From the NCBI GenBank assembly GCA_022828595.1, contig JAKGHH010000003.1, forward strand, positions 102,323,583-102,387,582: a stretch of DNA of 64,000 nt, read 5' to 3'. The DNA comes from Nelumbo lutea (lineage: Eukaryota > Streptophyta > Magnoliopsida > Proteales > Nelumbonaceae). This document shows positions 33,341 through 44,500 of this stretch, one piece after another; the stretch's first letter is position 1; every line of letters begins with the position of its first letter. Made by a program: the position numbers and the translations under genes. The notes under the pieces were generated by a model, which did not search any database, was not told the DNA's origin, and was given only the letters and a program-made list of their open reading frames with translations.

Positions 33341-33430
33341 AGGCCGGTTGAGCACGAGGCTCCCAGTTCGGGCAAGCCCAGAGCTCCCAGGCCGGTTGAG
33401 CACGAGGCTCCCAACGGAGCCATAATAGTT
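33341..33430 (+). repeat. Tandem 46-51-base duplication between the two RNase H domains
   Basis: CCCAGGCCGGTTGAGCACGA followed by GGCTCCCA occurs twice in a row (about 33340 and 33388) with a short variable joint. It lies exactly where the link to the second RNase H is expected and probably disrupts it. Confidence 0.7.
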
Positions 33431-33439
33431 TTGCACGGC

Positions 33440-33780
33440 CCAAGTGGCACAAACTGGAGTACGCACTACGCTTCGAGTTCGCAGCATCCAACAATGAAGC
33501 GGAGTACGAAAAGTTGATAGTCAGGCTAGCTTTAGCCAAAGAAGTAAGAGCCAAGCATATCGTCATCTACAGCGATTCCCAACTCGTAGTTAACCAAACT
33601 CTGCTCAACTTCCAGTCACACTTCATCAGGCAAATCCCGCGGTCGGAGAATGCTGAGGCCGACGCTCTATCCCGGTTAGCCAGTACCAGCGATATCACCA
33701 TGAGAACCGTGTACATAGAGGACCTGCCTTGGCCTAGCACTCTCAAGGGGGCAGAGGAGGTCGCTCCCGTCATTCAAGCA
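33440..33780 (+). pseudogene. Element B second RNase H (Tat-specific)
   Basis: It reads FAASNNEAEYEKLIVRLALA, HIVIYSDSQLVVNQ and RQIPRSENAEADALSRLAST. The NEAEY, YSDSQLVV and ADALSRLA motifs define the RVT_3-type RNase H found before integrase in Tat elements. Ends at TAG 33781. Confidence 0.85.
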
Positions 33781-33783
33781 TAG

Positions 33784-34975
33784 CCGAGTTGGATTGACCT
33801 ATTCGCGAGCTTCTTGCTGCACGGGACCCTCCCTACAAATCACAATGCGGCCAAAAGGGTAGAGCGCCAGGCGGCCAAATATGTCATAATAGACGGATGG
33901 CTATACCGGATATCCTACACGCTCCCCTACCTGCGTTGCTTGCGACCTTCCGAAGCCGAGCTTGTACTCTGCGACATTCATGAGGGTCTGTGCGACAGAC
34001 ACTTGGGGGGCAGGGCCCTTGCCCAAAAAGCACTGCGACAGGGGTACTACTGGCCAACGATGAAAGTGGACATTGTTGAGTTCGTCAGAAAGTGTGACAA
34101 ATGCTAGAAGCACACCAATATCCACCATCAACCCGCTGCCGACCTCAAGTATCTCACCAGCCCATGGCCTTTTGCGCAATGGGGCATCGACATACTTGGA
34201 CCATTTCCGCCAGCAACAGGCCAGAGGAAGTTCTTAGTAGTAGCAGTGGATTACTTCACCAAGTGGGTAGAAGTTGAACCTCTCGTAACAATCACAGCCT
34301 GGAACGTCCAAAACTTCTTTTGGAAGAACATTGCGTGCCGCTTCGGGTTACCTCGGGTACTAATTTCTAACAATGGCAAGCAGTTTAAGGACATCAAATT
34401 CCAGAACTAGTGCCAAGACATGGGGATCCAACAGAATTTCACTTCAGTCGCACACCCTCAAGCAAACGGTCAAGCAGAAGCCATGAACAGAGCAATCCTC
34501 TACGGATAGAAGGCACGTTTGCACCGAGCTAAAGAATTATGGGCAGACGAGCTACCCAGTGTTCTATGGGCTTACCGAACCAGGAGAAAGCCACCACAGG
34601 AGACTCCCTTCAACCTCACCTACGCTACGACTGAAAGCATACGATGACAAGACAAATGAAGATGAGCTACGTACCAACCTCGACCTACTCGACGAAGTAA
34701 GGGACCTCGCGTACATCAAGACCGCAGCTTACCAGCAAAGAGTAGCTTGGTACTATAACGTCAAGGTCAAGAAGCGGAACCTCCGCGTTGGTGACCCGGT
34801 CCTTCATAAAGTTATGGTACCTGAGCCCGGCGTTGGCAAGCTCAGGCCCAATTGGGAAGGACATTACCGAGTGAAATGAGTGCTCGGGGAGGGAACGTAC
34901 AAGCTCGAAACCCTTGAAGGGAAACGAGTACCTCGGGCATGGAATATTGTCAATCTGAGGCAGTATTACCTATAG
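33784..34975 (+). pseudogene. Element B integrase
   Basis: The zinc-binding domain (33814-34107) has HEGLCDRHLGGRALAQKALR and FVRKCDKC, then TAG at 34105. The core has WGIDILGPFPPATGQRKF, VVAVDYFTKWVEVEPL, FGLPRVLISNNGKQFKD, TAG at 34408 and HPQANGQAEAMNRAILYG; the second catalytic Asp of the usual SDNGTQF motif reads SNNGKQF. TAG at 34507 precedes ARLHRAKELWADELPSVLWA. After a frame change the C-terminal part has RNLRVGDPVLHKV, LRPNWEGHYRVK and, after TGA, GTYKLETLEGKRVPRAWN. Catalytically dead by substitution and stops. Confidence 0.85.
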
Positions 34976-35444
34976 CCGCTGAGCAAACCACGGGTCAATC
35001 AGAGCCTAAGGACCGAAACGCCGAACTGACATGAACCTCGGCAACACATGAAGACCAGTCGCCCCTTCCACATGGCTGGATAGACTGTAAGTTACCCCCA
35101 CCTGGCTTAAGAGCCAAGAAGCCGAGCTGGTAGGAGACCTTGGCGCCGCGCACGAATTAACCGCCTCACCTTGGCTGAACGTGCATCAAGCGATACATAG
35201 CCCAACTCGGCATATGCCAAGGGCGAATATCATCTGAGTAGACAGGTCGGGCACATGCCTTACTATGTCCACCCAGACATATGAAGTCTACTTGTAAAAA
35301 ATATATACATATAATAAACAATCCAGAGAGCAGTAAAAGAAAATCGTATGAAACATGTACTTTCATTAATTCTACAAAATTCTTTACAAGGATTGAGGAA
35401 GAAAACAAAAACCAAGCTCGTAGGCTCGGGGTACAGGGACTGAA

Positions 35445-37454
35445 CTACTTTGGAGGCTCATCGCCTTTGCTCGGGACCTCCTCGGGGGCATCAGCCAGAT
35501 CGGTGGCCTCTGCATCATCATCGGCCCCTTCATCCTCGGAGTCCGGATCATCCGCTGACTGACGCACCATGTCATCAGTGATCCGCGAAGTGGTGATGCA
35601 CTCGTATCAAGACTGGGGTAGGTGTGCCTGATTAACCACCAACTGAGCTTGAAGCCCTTACGGTAGGCCTCGGTCATCACGTCGTCAAACTTTGAAGGCT
35701 TGACGTAGTCAAGGACAGCCTGGACCTTTGCCTCCTTGAGGGCATCTTCGAAGATCCCGGTCTTCTCTTTGATGTCGTCTCTGAGGTACTCCACCTTGTG
35801 CTCCAACTTCCCCTTCGCTTCCTTGAGGCCCTACACCTCGAGCTTCAGAGCATCCCGATCTGCCTTGAGGCTATCCACCTCGAGCCTCAAGGCCTCTTGG
35901 CCAACCTTGAACTCGTTCACCTCAGCCCTCAATCTGTCCTTGTCTCGGGCTAGCTCACTCTTCTCTGCCAGCAGTACTTTGATGAAGCTCTTCTGAGCTG
36001 AAGCATCACTCTACAAGCAGTGGATCTGACCACGAGCTGTCGTCAGCTCGGTGTGGGCTGTGTGGGATGACTCCTCAGCTGCCATAGCCCATTTCAGGTG
36101 CTGATCAGATTGAAGGGTCAAGGCGCGCACAGCTGAGTTCACCTACAAAAAGGAGAACAATCAGAAAAAAAAAAAAAAGATGGGGGAAGGGAAAAAGAAA
36201 GAGAATCTTTCATAAGGAACTCACCACCATAGTATGAGTAGCAGCTCAGGCACCGAGTTGACCAGTAAAGAGATCAGCCCAATCTGTAACCTCCTTTGGG
36301 TACAGAGCCTCCTTACTCTTCTGGAGGCTGCACTCGGGGTTCAGAATGCTTGGACTCTCCTCCTGACTCCCCGAGCTGGATACCGCCATCTCTGCTGCGT
36401 GGGTGGACTCCTCGGAAGCTTCAGCGGCGACATCAGCAGGATGAGCTTCAGCTGTAGCCTCTGCAGGGCGAGTCTCAGCGGAAGCTTCAGTAGCACCCTT
36501 GGCAGCAGCCTCGACAGGCTTAGTAGTGGCTTCTGCCACCACCCTAGGCTCCTGAGATGCCATGTCTCCCTCCAAGTCGATCACAGGGGGAGCGTCGGGG
36601 AGCTCGGGCTCCGAAGCCAGGACCTGTGGAGGCTGGGCCTCAGTAGGAGTCTACGGAGATTCGACGCGCGCCTTCTTGGCTACGCGTTTCTTTCTCTTCA
36701 TCTGGTGGAAGAGCCTCTAACTTTCTATCTTCTCCGCCTCCATGGGACCTGCAGCGAAGCTCAGCGTTAGTAACTCTGAAGTGAGTATTTAAACGAAAAG
36801 GCCGAAGTAAAGACAAACCTACCCGGGCTCAATCCGGCCTGGATGAGCTTCTCCTCGGCTGTGAAATCCTTGTAGTTCATCCCGAGCTAAGCCCACGACT
36901 GTAGTGACTTCTTGGTCTTCCTATCAAGGATAACACCAGGGTCTTGAACTGCCACCCTCCAGTCAGTAGGGAAAGGCCACCCCGTGCTGCTCCGAACTAC
37001 GAAGTAGTCCCGCTTCTAGGCCGGGACTTTACTTGGGAGCTTGTGCATTAATTTAAAGCCCAGGCAAGGAGACAGGTAGTAGGTCCGCCTGGTCCAAGGT
37101 AATGTTGAAGCGCCCCAGCACTTCAACGATTAGGGGGTGAAGAGGGAGACGGAGTCCAGTGACCAGTTGCTCCCTGAAGATCACGATCTCATCAAGACCG
37201 TGCTCCCATGGGAAATTGCCAGTAGGAAGGTTGTAAGAATACTCCCTAGGAAGGTGAAACCTCTAGATGAGATCCTGAAGTCTCTCCAGAGTCATAGTGG
37301 AAGGGCCGAACTGATTTGGCACCCGACCACGGTGGGAGGTGGATGCCAGATGGCCCGAAGCCACCTGTACCTCGGACAATTGAGCAGAAAAAGAGGCACC
37401 CTGAGCCGAGGTACCTACCTCAGGCTTGTCTATGAGACTGTCTACACTAGACAT
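35445..37454 (-). pseudogene. Antisense accessory gene of element B, homologous to that of element A
   Basis: ATG at 37454 gives MSSVDSLIDKPEVGTSAQGA, then LASTSHRGRVPNQFGPS, as in element A. The gypsy-type domain follows (EIVIFREQLVTGLRLPLHPL, VEVLGRFNI) but is partly deleted. Next come RKKRVAKKARVESP, an Ala/Glu-rich stretch, KEVTDWADLFTGQLGA, a stop, and AATHTMVV. Intron 36224-36144 has GTGAGT and TTTTTGTAG. The following exon is a long coiled coil (VNSAVRALTLQSDQHLKWAM, LLAEKSELARDKDRLRAE, LRLEVDSLKADRDALKLEV), then YRKGFKLSWWLIRHTYP, ITTSRITDDM, and an acidic tail ending PSKGDEPPK at TAG 35445-35447. Frame changes and stops show it is dead. Role unknown; antisense ORFs of this kind are known in Tat elements. 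Confidence 0.75.
36144..36224 (-). other. Intron of the antisense gene in element B
   Basis: Donor ATGGTG|GTGAGT at 36224 and acceptor CTCCTTTTTGTAG|GTGAAC ending at 36144, 81 bases. Element A has the donor ATGGTG|GTAAGT at the same place and matching exon sequence after its damaged acceptor. Confidence 0.6.
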
Positions 37455-37634
37455 GAAAGCACGGAAAAGAAAATAAAGTTTAGAAAAGGAAAGGAAGCTC
37501 GGGGACTCACCGTAAAAGGCGCAACCGAATTGAGGAAATGACTGAACTGGAAGACCCGAGCTGGGAACCTCAGACGCGAGCTCAATACAAACGTTGAAGA
37601 CTTTGTGATGAAGAAAATGACCATAGCCCCCCAC

Positions 37635-37642
37635 TATTTATA
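37635..37642 (-). promoter_or_regulatory. TATA box of the antisense gene in element B
   Basis: The minus strand reads GGCTATAAATAGTGG, about 180 bases before the ATG at 37454, matching the position and sequence of the box in element A. Confidence 0.6.
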
Positions 37643-37949
37643 GCCGTTGTATCCGGGTGTTGACGGTTGAGATTGAGACAATCCTACGGCTCTCAAAGAA
37701 ACCGGCTACGGGCTCCTCGAGGTGAAATAAGTTTAGCGCGTTTTTGGCGTCCGCGAAGTCCAAATCGCGTGATGTCCACGCTTAAGCCGAACGCAGCCCA
37801 GGTTTCTTTTGATTGAATCGGGCACTGGACCGGTCTGGCCAGGCGAATCGCTCGACAGAGTGACATGAGTACCAAAGCCAAATCCACCCAGCGCGTCATG
37901 AACTCCCCGCACTGGGTCAGCACCCCCAGCACAGGGAGTGGGGGGCAAT

Positions 37950-38311
37950 TGATGGAGGGTGATTTGGCCCGACCTCGTAGCACGGGGACACGTGGGTGTG
38001 ATCTTGCTTAAACGATGACTTAGCGTGACAGCACAGCAAGCGTAGCTGCAACTCGATGGGAAGGGCTCACCGAGTTTAATCTGGCAACTCGGCGGGTTAG
38101 GCTACTCGTCGAGAGTCGTCTGGCTTGCACCTTCTTCCCAAGGCTGAGGCGCTCCGAGCTCGGGGCCCTCTAACCTTTCCTAATGCCCAAACTCCTCCCA
38201 GTGGGTTCTAAGCCATTCCCAAAGAGAAACACCTCGATCCGCCTCTAAACACCCCGAGATAGAGACACCTCGAGTCAGCGCCGCTGGTGTAGCTCGCCAC
38301 AGGCAGCTCGG
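37950..38311 (+). repeat. Truncated 3' LTR of element B
   Basis: It starts TGATGGAGGGTGATTTGG right after the tract AGGGAGTGGGGGGCAA. It follows the 5' LTR up to CCACAGGCAGCTCGG and then changes abruptly to F-box sequence. Confidence 0.8.
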
Positions 38312-38448
38312 CATTTGGGATCGTTGATGAAGGTGTTTATTTGATCTGCAGGAAGGTCTGTCCGAGGCGCTCTGCTGTAGAGGGTAATTGGACTAACCAC
38401 ATTCTCCTTTTTCCTTCTCCTTAATTTGGATCCTTGCTTCTTCGCCAT
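38312..38448 (-). pseudogene. 5' stub of a second F-box/DUF295 gene
   Basis: ATG at 38448 gives MAKKQGSKLRRRKKENVVSP, then YSRAPRTDLPADQINTFIND. It aligns with MRRKKEKKVSPNTLYRKAPR and DIPDQIDILINK of the gene at 25755-26592. After 45 codons it meets the broken LTR of element B at 38311. The rest of the gene was not found on the far side of element B. Confidence 0.75.
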
Positions 38449-38842
38449 TTGGATCCTTTACTGCAACGAAACAACAGATCTGTGGTGAGTTTTTGTGAAG
38501 AAAAAGAAACCCACATTGACATAGAGAGAATTATTAAAGAAAGAAAACGAAATCTTTTGGACGAGCTGTGCTGGGGGAAAGAACTCAGAAGTACCTACAG
38601 CTCTCTTACGAAAAATTAAAGTTCGAAAGAATTTAAGTAAACTTCAAAGGAAGACGCGGGCTGTGAGAGCTGATCAGTGCCATGAATTAATGTTGAAATG
38701 AAATAAATCCTTCTGTCGTAGCTTCCAAGTTTCTATAAATCCTTCTGTCTGTCTCTTGCTCTTCAAGTAAACCTAATTAAATAAAAGTATAAAACTAGCA
38801 CAAAACGGTCAACGGACAAACACGTTTCCAAATTAAAGAGAG
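38449..38842 (-). promoter_or_regulatory. Upstream region of the F-box stub, duplicate of 26.6-27.06 kb
   Basis: It shares ordered blocks with the upstream region of the first F-box copy (see 26593-27060), with small insertions and losses. Non-coding. Confidence 0.6.
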
Positions 38843-38992
38843 CGGATCTGCTCCTTACAACTGGCGCCTCACACGCACATCCTACCATGCATTGAGAACA
38901 TCTCCCATACTTATTAATAAATATTTATGGAAGATGTTCTCAATACATGGTGGATGTGCGTGTGAGGCTCCCATTTGTGAGGTGCAGATCCC
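38843..38992. mobile_element. Foldback MITE, copy 2
   Basis: It opens CGGATCTGCTCCTTACAA and closes, reversed, GGGATCTGCACCTCACAA. The arms CACACGCACATCCTACCATG and CCATGTATTGAGAACATC (reversed right arm) pair across almost the full length, with AATAAATATT at the centre. Confidence 0.75.
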
Positions 38993-39268
38993 GTCACGCC
39001 CACCCAATAAGTTTCTTGCAAGGTACGAGTAAAACCAAAACACTCAAAATTAAAAAGTAGTAGAATGTAAATAATTTTTGGAAGGTAAATTTCTTAAACT
39101 ATTCTTATGATTTATGGTTTAGCTAATTGATTCAGTATATCTCTACTATGTTTGATTATTGTCTAACGCTACCCGTATTATTTTTTACCCAAAGTCAACA
39201 ATAGCGTCAAACCCCCACCATGTTTCTGATGAAGGACAGTGTTAATGGGACTAAGAAGGCCGGTGAAT

Positions 39269-39397
39269 GGAGACCAGATCTCCTCACGCAAGACGCCTCA
39301 CACTGACCTCACATGCATATCCTACCATGCATTGGGTACATCTCCCATACTTATTATTTATGGGAGATGTTCCCAGTGCATGGTGAGGAGCAGATCC
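39269..39397. mobile_element. Foldback MITE, copy 3
   Basis: It opens GGAGACCAGATCTCCTCACG and closes, reversed, GGGATCTGCTCCTCACCATG. The centre GGGTACATCTCCCATACTTA / ATTTATGGGAGATGTTCCCA is self-complementary and matches copy 2. A clear target duplication was not seen. Confidence 0.7.
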
Positions 39398-40460
39398 CAT
39401 TCCCTATGAACCATCCCGTCGCAGGTGAAGGGATCTCTGTTCTCGAGTGCTCTATTGATCTCCATCCTTGCAATGACAATCATCTCCATCTCAATGAAAG
39501 ACAAAAAAGTAATTATAACTTTTATGTGTAAATTTGACTTCAGGGTAAAATGGACATTTTATCCCTTCCATTAATATTTAATACAGTGATAATTTTCCGA
39601 AATAGTAGGAGTATGTTAGACAATAGCCAAACAGCAAAGATATACTTAGTCAATTAACTAAACCATAAGGAATAGTCTAAGAAATTTACTTAAATAATCA
39701 AGCGTTTAGTAAAATGTGAAAATACTTGATGGTGTTTGATTTCATTGAATATTATATGAAAAATAGTGCCAATTCAATGATACAATCATTTTCTCCGATA
39801 GAGTTCGGTTAAATTGTTTGTGAAATAAACATTTTTTCTCGATTTATGTGAGAATCATCCGTTAGAAAAATCTTATTTTTAATGTTCCCCCAACATCAAA
39901 GCGGTTTTTACTATTAAGCTTATGTGTCACTAATCAACACAGGAATAGCCCAGATGGTGTAGCTTATGTGTCAGGCATGATTAATACCAAAAAGAAAAAA
40001 CAACTTATGGCATGTAACGGTGTCTAAATGTCAAAAAAAAAATGTTTTTTCAACCGTTTTTTGTTTTTCAAAATAAATACCCCACAAAATGTATATTAAA
40101 TAAATTACAGCAGTACTAAGCAGCCCCTTGATCAATGAGACCGTAATAAGGGTACCCAGCAAATCTTGGGTGCTCCGTTTGCTTGCAGCTCAAATTCATT
40201 TGCAGCAGCATAAATGCATAGTAAGTGCAAATTCTGATTTACTTCTGCTTAAAAAAGCACCACCACAGAGGCACAAAGTACAAAGAAAACAAAAAGAAGG
40301 CCTCAACAAGCACCCAAGCATGACAACCAACAAAACCTACCTACAGCTACAGACCACAACTAAAACCCAAAAAACAAGAAAAACACCAAACACAGTCCTT
40401 TTGTAAAACTGGTCCCAACCACCCGGGAGGATCATCACTCATCAACAAAAACGTCAGAAT
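39398..40460. other. No gene seen
   Basis: AT-rich intergenic sequence. The frame 40128-40406 is Lys/Thr/Gln-rich with no domain and is judged chance. Confidence 0.4.
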
Positions 40461-40878
40461 TAGGGCTGTTCATAAAAATACTCAACCCGACCAAACCGAT
40501 CAATTCGGACCAATTCAACCCGAGTCGGTCAGGTTTTCATCAATACCGGTCAGTTTTGGGTTGGGCAAATATATAAACCGATAGAAAACTGAAACCGACC
40601 CGACCCAAACCAAACTAGTCTTCTACTAGTTCAGTAGTTCCTAGTTTGAGTAGTTTCCTACTTAACTATAACTAGTCTTCTACTAGAACTAGAAAGCCCA
40701 TTAGGCAATTATAATTAGAATAGACAATCTATCCTAGTTTCTAACTTTTTATAATCTTTTATACCAAATAATCAATCCATTAGACAATTACAATTAAAAT
40801 TCAATTAGGTGTCCTTTTGTATAGGAGCAAAACCAAAACTGACCCAAACCGACCCAATCCGACCCATGAACACCCCTA
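40461..40878. mobile_element. hAT-like MITE
   Basis: The ends are TAGGGCTGTTCAT and, reversed, TAGGGGTGTTCATGGGTCGG, with CCGACC-rich subterminal blocks on both sides. Flanks GTCAGAAT (40453-40460) and ATCAGAAT (40879-40886) match at seven of eight bases, fitting a hAT-type 8-base duplication. A terminus of the same family sits at 1-61. Confidence 0.75.
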
Positions 40879-41581
40879 ATCAGAATCATGCTTCAGCTTT
40901 TGCTTTCAAGTTATATTTTACTCCATATACATTGCAAACAAACTAAACAAAACAATGTAAAATCCAAAACAGAAGTAACTCACACTCATTTGGACTCGAA
41001 TACTTTGCCTACTCATAGTTATGTCTTGAGGTTTTCCCACTTTGGTTGGTTATATATTAAGGGGCCATTTGATAACCCTCTTAAACTTTGATTCCCATTA
41101 ACCAATAAATTATTTTTTTTTGGAAAGTTTATTTTCTAAGGGTAAACGATACACATCTCCTAAGTGAATAAATAACTTTTCCACATTGGAGAAAAATTAC
41201 CAATACTTAAATGGGACAAAAATACCCCTTTTAATAATGGATTTTTATGGTTAAAATGGTCATTGCCTTATTTATATAGAAAATAAAAGAACATGGATAA
41301 ATGCACCAGATAAAATATTTCCTGAGAAACACTTACCCAGTTGACTTACCAAAAGTGAATGGGGGGCCTTAATGTTAAATCATACTACCATATCTCAAAT
41401 ACGCTGAAATCTGGAAGTCATTAACATAGACGGTGAAAATGTACATAATGTTAACAACAATTATATACAAACTCCTTTCCCACTCCCACTGCAAGAATCT
41501 CCATTAGCTCCCTTTGAAACAAGAAACCCTACAATTCTTTGCAGCTTTCTTACAACACATCACTAGGTGATCCCTAATATA
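40879..41581. other. No gene seen; 3' flank of the lipase
   Basis: It includes the likely 3' untranslated region of the minus-strand lipase near 41460-41581. TTAAGGGGCCATTTG at 41059 and GGGGGGCCTTAATG near 41360 might be weak MITE ends, but the pairing is too short to claim. Confidence 0.35.
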
Positions 41582-44500
41582 TTACAAAACAGAGCTGCTG
41601 CCTTTCCCCATTTTCATACGAAGCTCCAAGGCAGAAGTACCAGGGTCCCTTGATAAAATTATGTTCCCATTGAGGTCCGTTGTGCTATGGCTTAACAAGT
41701 TATTGCTCATCACAATTCTGCAAGAACTCCATGTCTCAGCTTGTAGCTCAACACCAAAGTACTTTAAATGATCTGTGATGCTGTTGCCTGTAACAGATCT
41801 GCAATGATGGAGGAAGAAAAAAAAACAACAGCGTTAGAGCCCTTACCAGCTTTGTTAAAAATATGGAAGTACAAGGGAGGAAGAGAGAAATGCCTGCTAC
41901 AAGAAGAATCTTCACCGGAACCATCGCAAACCTTCTCGGCTGTACATACCAGGCTTCCCAAAGCAATTTCGTAGAGCCAAACCTATAGTTAGAGTAAAAG
42001 ACTGGATGTTATTGATCATTAGGAGCAAAACACATGACGACTTATTAGCTCGCAATCGATTCTATGAAAATTCAAACACAGACACCTATCACCTTTTTAA
42101 GGCTTCAGAGTGTCGAAAATAACGGTTATGAAACTATATTCAACTAAACAGTCCATTATAGCAGTGATGTTTCGTTTAGATGCATGCGTGCAGTGGTCTG
42201 TCTGCCTGCAGGATCTCAGAATCCGGAATTCAACATCTCTTATCTAGCCCTTGAGGATGAAGAGTAAATTTATTTCAGAGTGTTTCTTTGAAGATAGAAG
42301 GGTGTATCTTATCTAGGGGCGTGAGCTTATTTTTGAAACCGAACCGGGGTTATCAGTTTTGGGAAAACTGGTAACCGAAGCCAATCAGTTAACCAGTTGA
42401 TCGGTTCGGTTAACCGACGATTTTTCAGTTTTTATTATTTACAATATATATTATAGAAAATATATAAATATATAATAAAAACTAGAAATATATATATATA
42501 TAATTATATTTTGAATAATAAATAATATATTATATATTATATATTATAAATATATTTTTATATATATAATGCATATTTATTAATTTATAGTGTATAGAAA
42601 ATATAATATATAATATATAATATACATAAATATGCATAAAATATATATATATATATATATAAATATATGTATATCGGTCGGTTCGGTTAACTGCTGGTTT
42701 TCTATTTTGGTTTTTTAAATACCGAACCGATACCTTCGGTTAACCGAATTTTCGGTTCAGTTTCGATTGGTTTTTCAGTTTTTCTTGCTCACCCCTAATC
42801 TTATCATGATTTCACCCACAAAAGAAAATGTGATTAAAAGGATGAATTTTCACTCATGTTACCTCTCTTGGGAAGTGCTGGTATGTCTTCTGTGGGAAAT
42901 AAGCATAGTATGGAGGCAAATGAGGCACAATATCATGTGCATGCGTCACACGGATTGTATTTGGCACATGTTTTCTGTAGTAGGATACAAAAACTGCATT
43001 ACCAATACGGGGCTGTCCAAATGTCATTACCTGGACATTATGGGCCCCATAGTTAACCTGGAAACAAGTAAATAAAAAGCACTATTACTCCAACACAAGT
43101 TCCAGTTGAAAGTACAGGATGTTCCATGAAAGCTATGCAGTAAAATATGAAGAAACACATGTTAATCAAGAAATGGATTTCCAACAAAAATCCATGATAC
43201 AAATTGTGAGAGAATTAGATTTGAGCATATTGAACAACTCCATATTAAAAAGATAGCTATGCCTAGAATGTTTGGAATTGAACATCCCATTAAAACTACA
43301 CTGTGTTGCCTAGTGCCACGATATAAAAGGAATAGAAGATGGATGCTTTTTCAGTTAAGTTTCACGAGAGGTTTCATAAGAGGGAAGCGAAAAAGGACAA
43401 TTTGTTGTGCTCATATTTTGCCACTGATGAAAAACTTAAAACTAGAAAGATTTTGTTGAATATTTGAAACTCAAGGTCCTGTTAAAAGTGCACTAAGTCG
43501 CCTAATGCCAAAATATGAGCAAATATCAGATTACCAAGGAAATGAAAGATGTTTTTCATATAATTTTCATGAGGGAAGCAAACAAAGAAAAAAGATACCC
43601 TTATCACTCAAGTTCACCACCGAGGATATTTAAATATAAATAGGTGAAAAGGAAAATAAGATAAGTTGTAATTATAGTTTATAAGTATTTAGTGAGTGGG
43701 CAGGTAAGCACATAAAGAAAATGAAGTCATAAGAAACACTAAGCATATATATAAAGAAGTGTTATGTACCACGAGATCAAGTGCACAGAAGGATGCCATT
43801 GCCCCTCCCATTGAGTGCCCTGTCACCATGATGTCAAGGTCCCCATAAAATTTCTTGGCTCTTTTAACTGCATGTATAACCTCAGGTCGTAATGTTGTGT
43901 TATGATAAGCAGTATAAAATCCATGGTGAACCTGAATCCAAAAGTTATGGAATGAAAGCTAATAAGACTCAAGCCATGCATATTCATTCTTATATCTATG
44001 TCATTTCTAAAACCCTCTTTACCCAACTCCTACATACCATAACTTCAGGCATGCCTGGGTAGTTTAGATCTAGTTGTTAACAGAATAGGTCCTCAATCCA
44101 ATTCTGCATGCTGCAGACATCGAGTCATTCCAGAAGGAAATTACAGTTCAAGAACTGATAGATAAATGTAACATCTGCACAAGTAACAACACACTAGCAA
44201 AGTCAACTAGTTTCCCTATATATAATTTGTTTATTATGTGTCATTCCATTTTCCTAGGTAACTTGCCCAATTTATTGAAAGTTTCATAACCTATCCCTAC
44301 AGCCAATTAGCAGCTACTTTTGTAAGATGTCCACTGAGCCTGCACTCACAATTCAGACTTCAGAGGGAGAAAAAAAAGAATTGAATTCAAGGAACTAAAG
44401 ATGGCAAAATGACACTTCGCCTGTGTAGGTTATTGAATCTCTGTCTCTATTTTTCTTTTGTTATTCTTTATTCATGCTAGTGGAAGAGTAAGAGAAAGTG

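Larger units (their letters stand above)
28443..38311 (+). mobile_element. Element B: Ty3/gypsy Tat-like retrotransposon, decayed
   Basis: The order is 5' LTR, primer-binding site, gag, protease, reverse transcriptase, RNase H, a second RNase H, integrase, spacer, antisense gene, polypurine tract, 3' LTR. The extra RNase H between RNase H and integrase and the antisense gene after pol are hallmarks of the Tat lineage. Both outer LTR ends are lost: the 5' LTR lacks about its first 40 bases, and the 3' LTR stops at 38311 against an F-box remnant. No target duplication can be read. Ten in-frame stops were counted in gag-pol, eight of them TAG. Confidence 0.9.

Noticed and set aside
41059..41373. 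Possible MITE with TTAAGGGGCCATTTG and GGGGGGCCTTAATG ends
   Set aside because: Complementarity is limited to a few bases at the ends and no convincing inner pairing was found.
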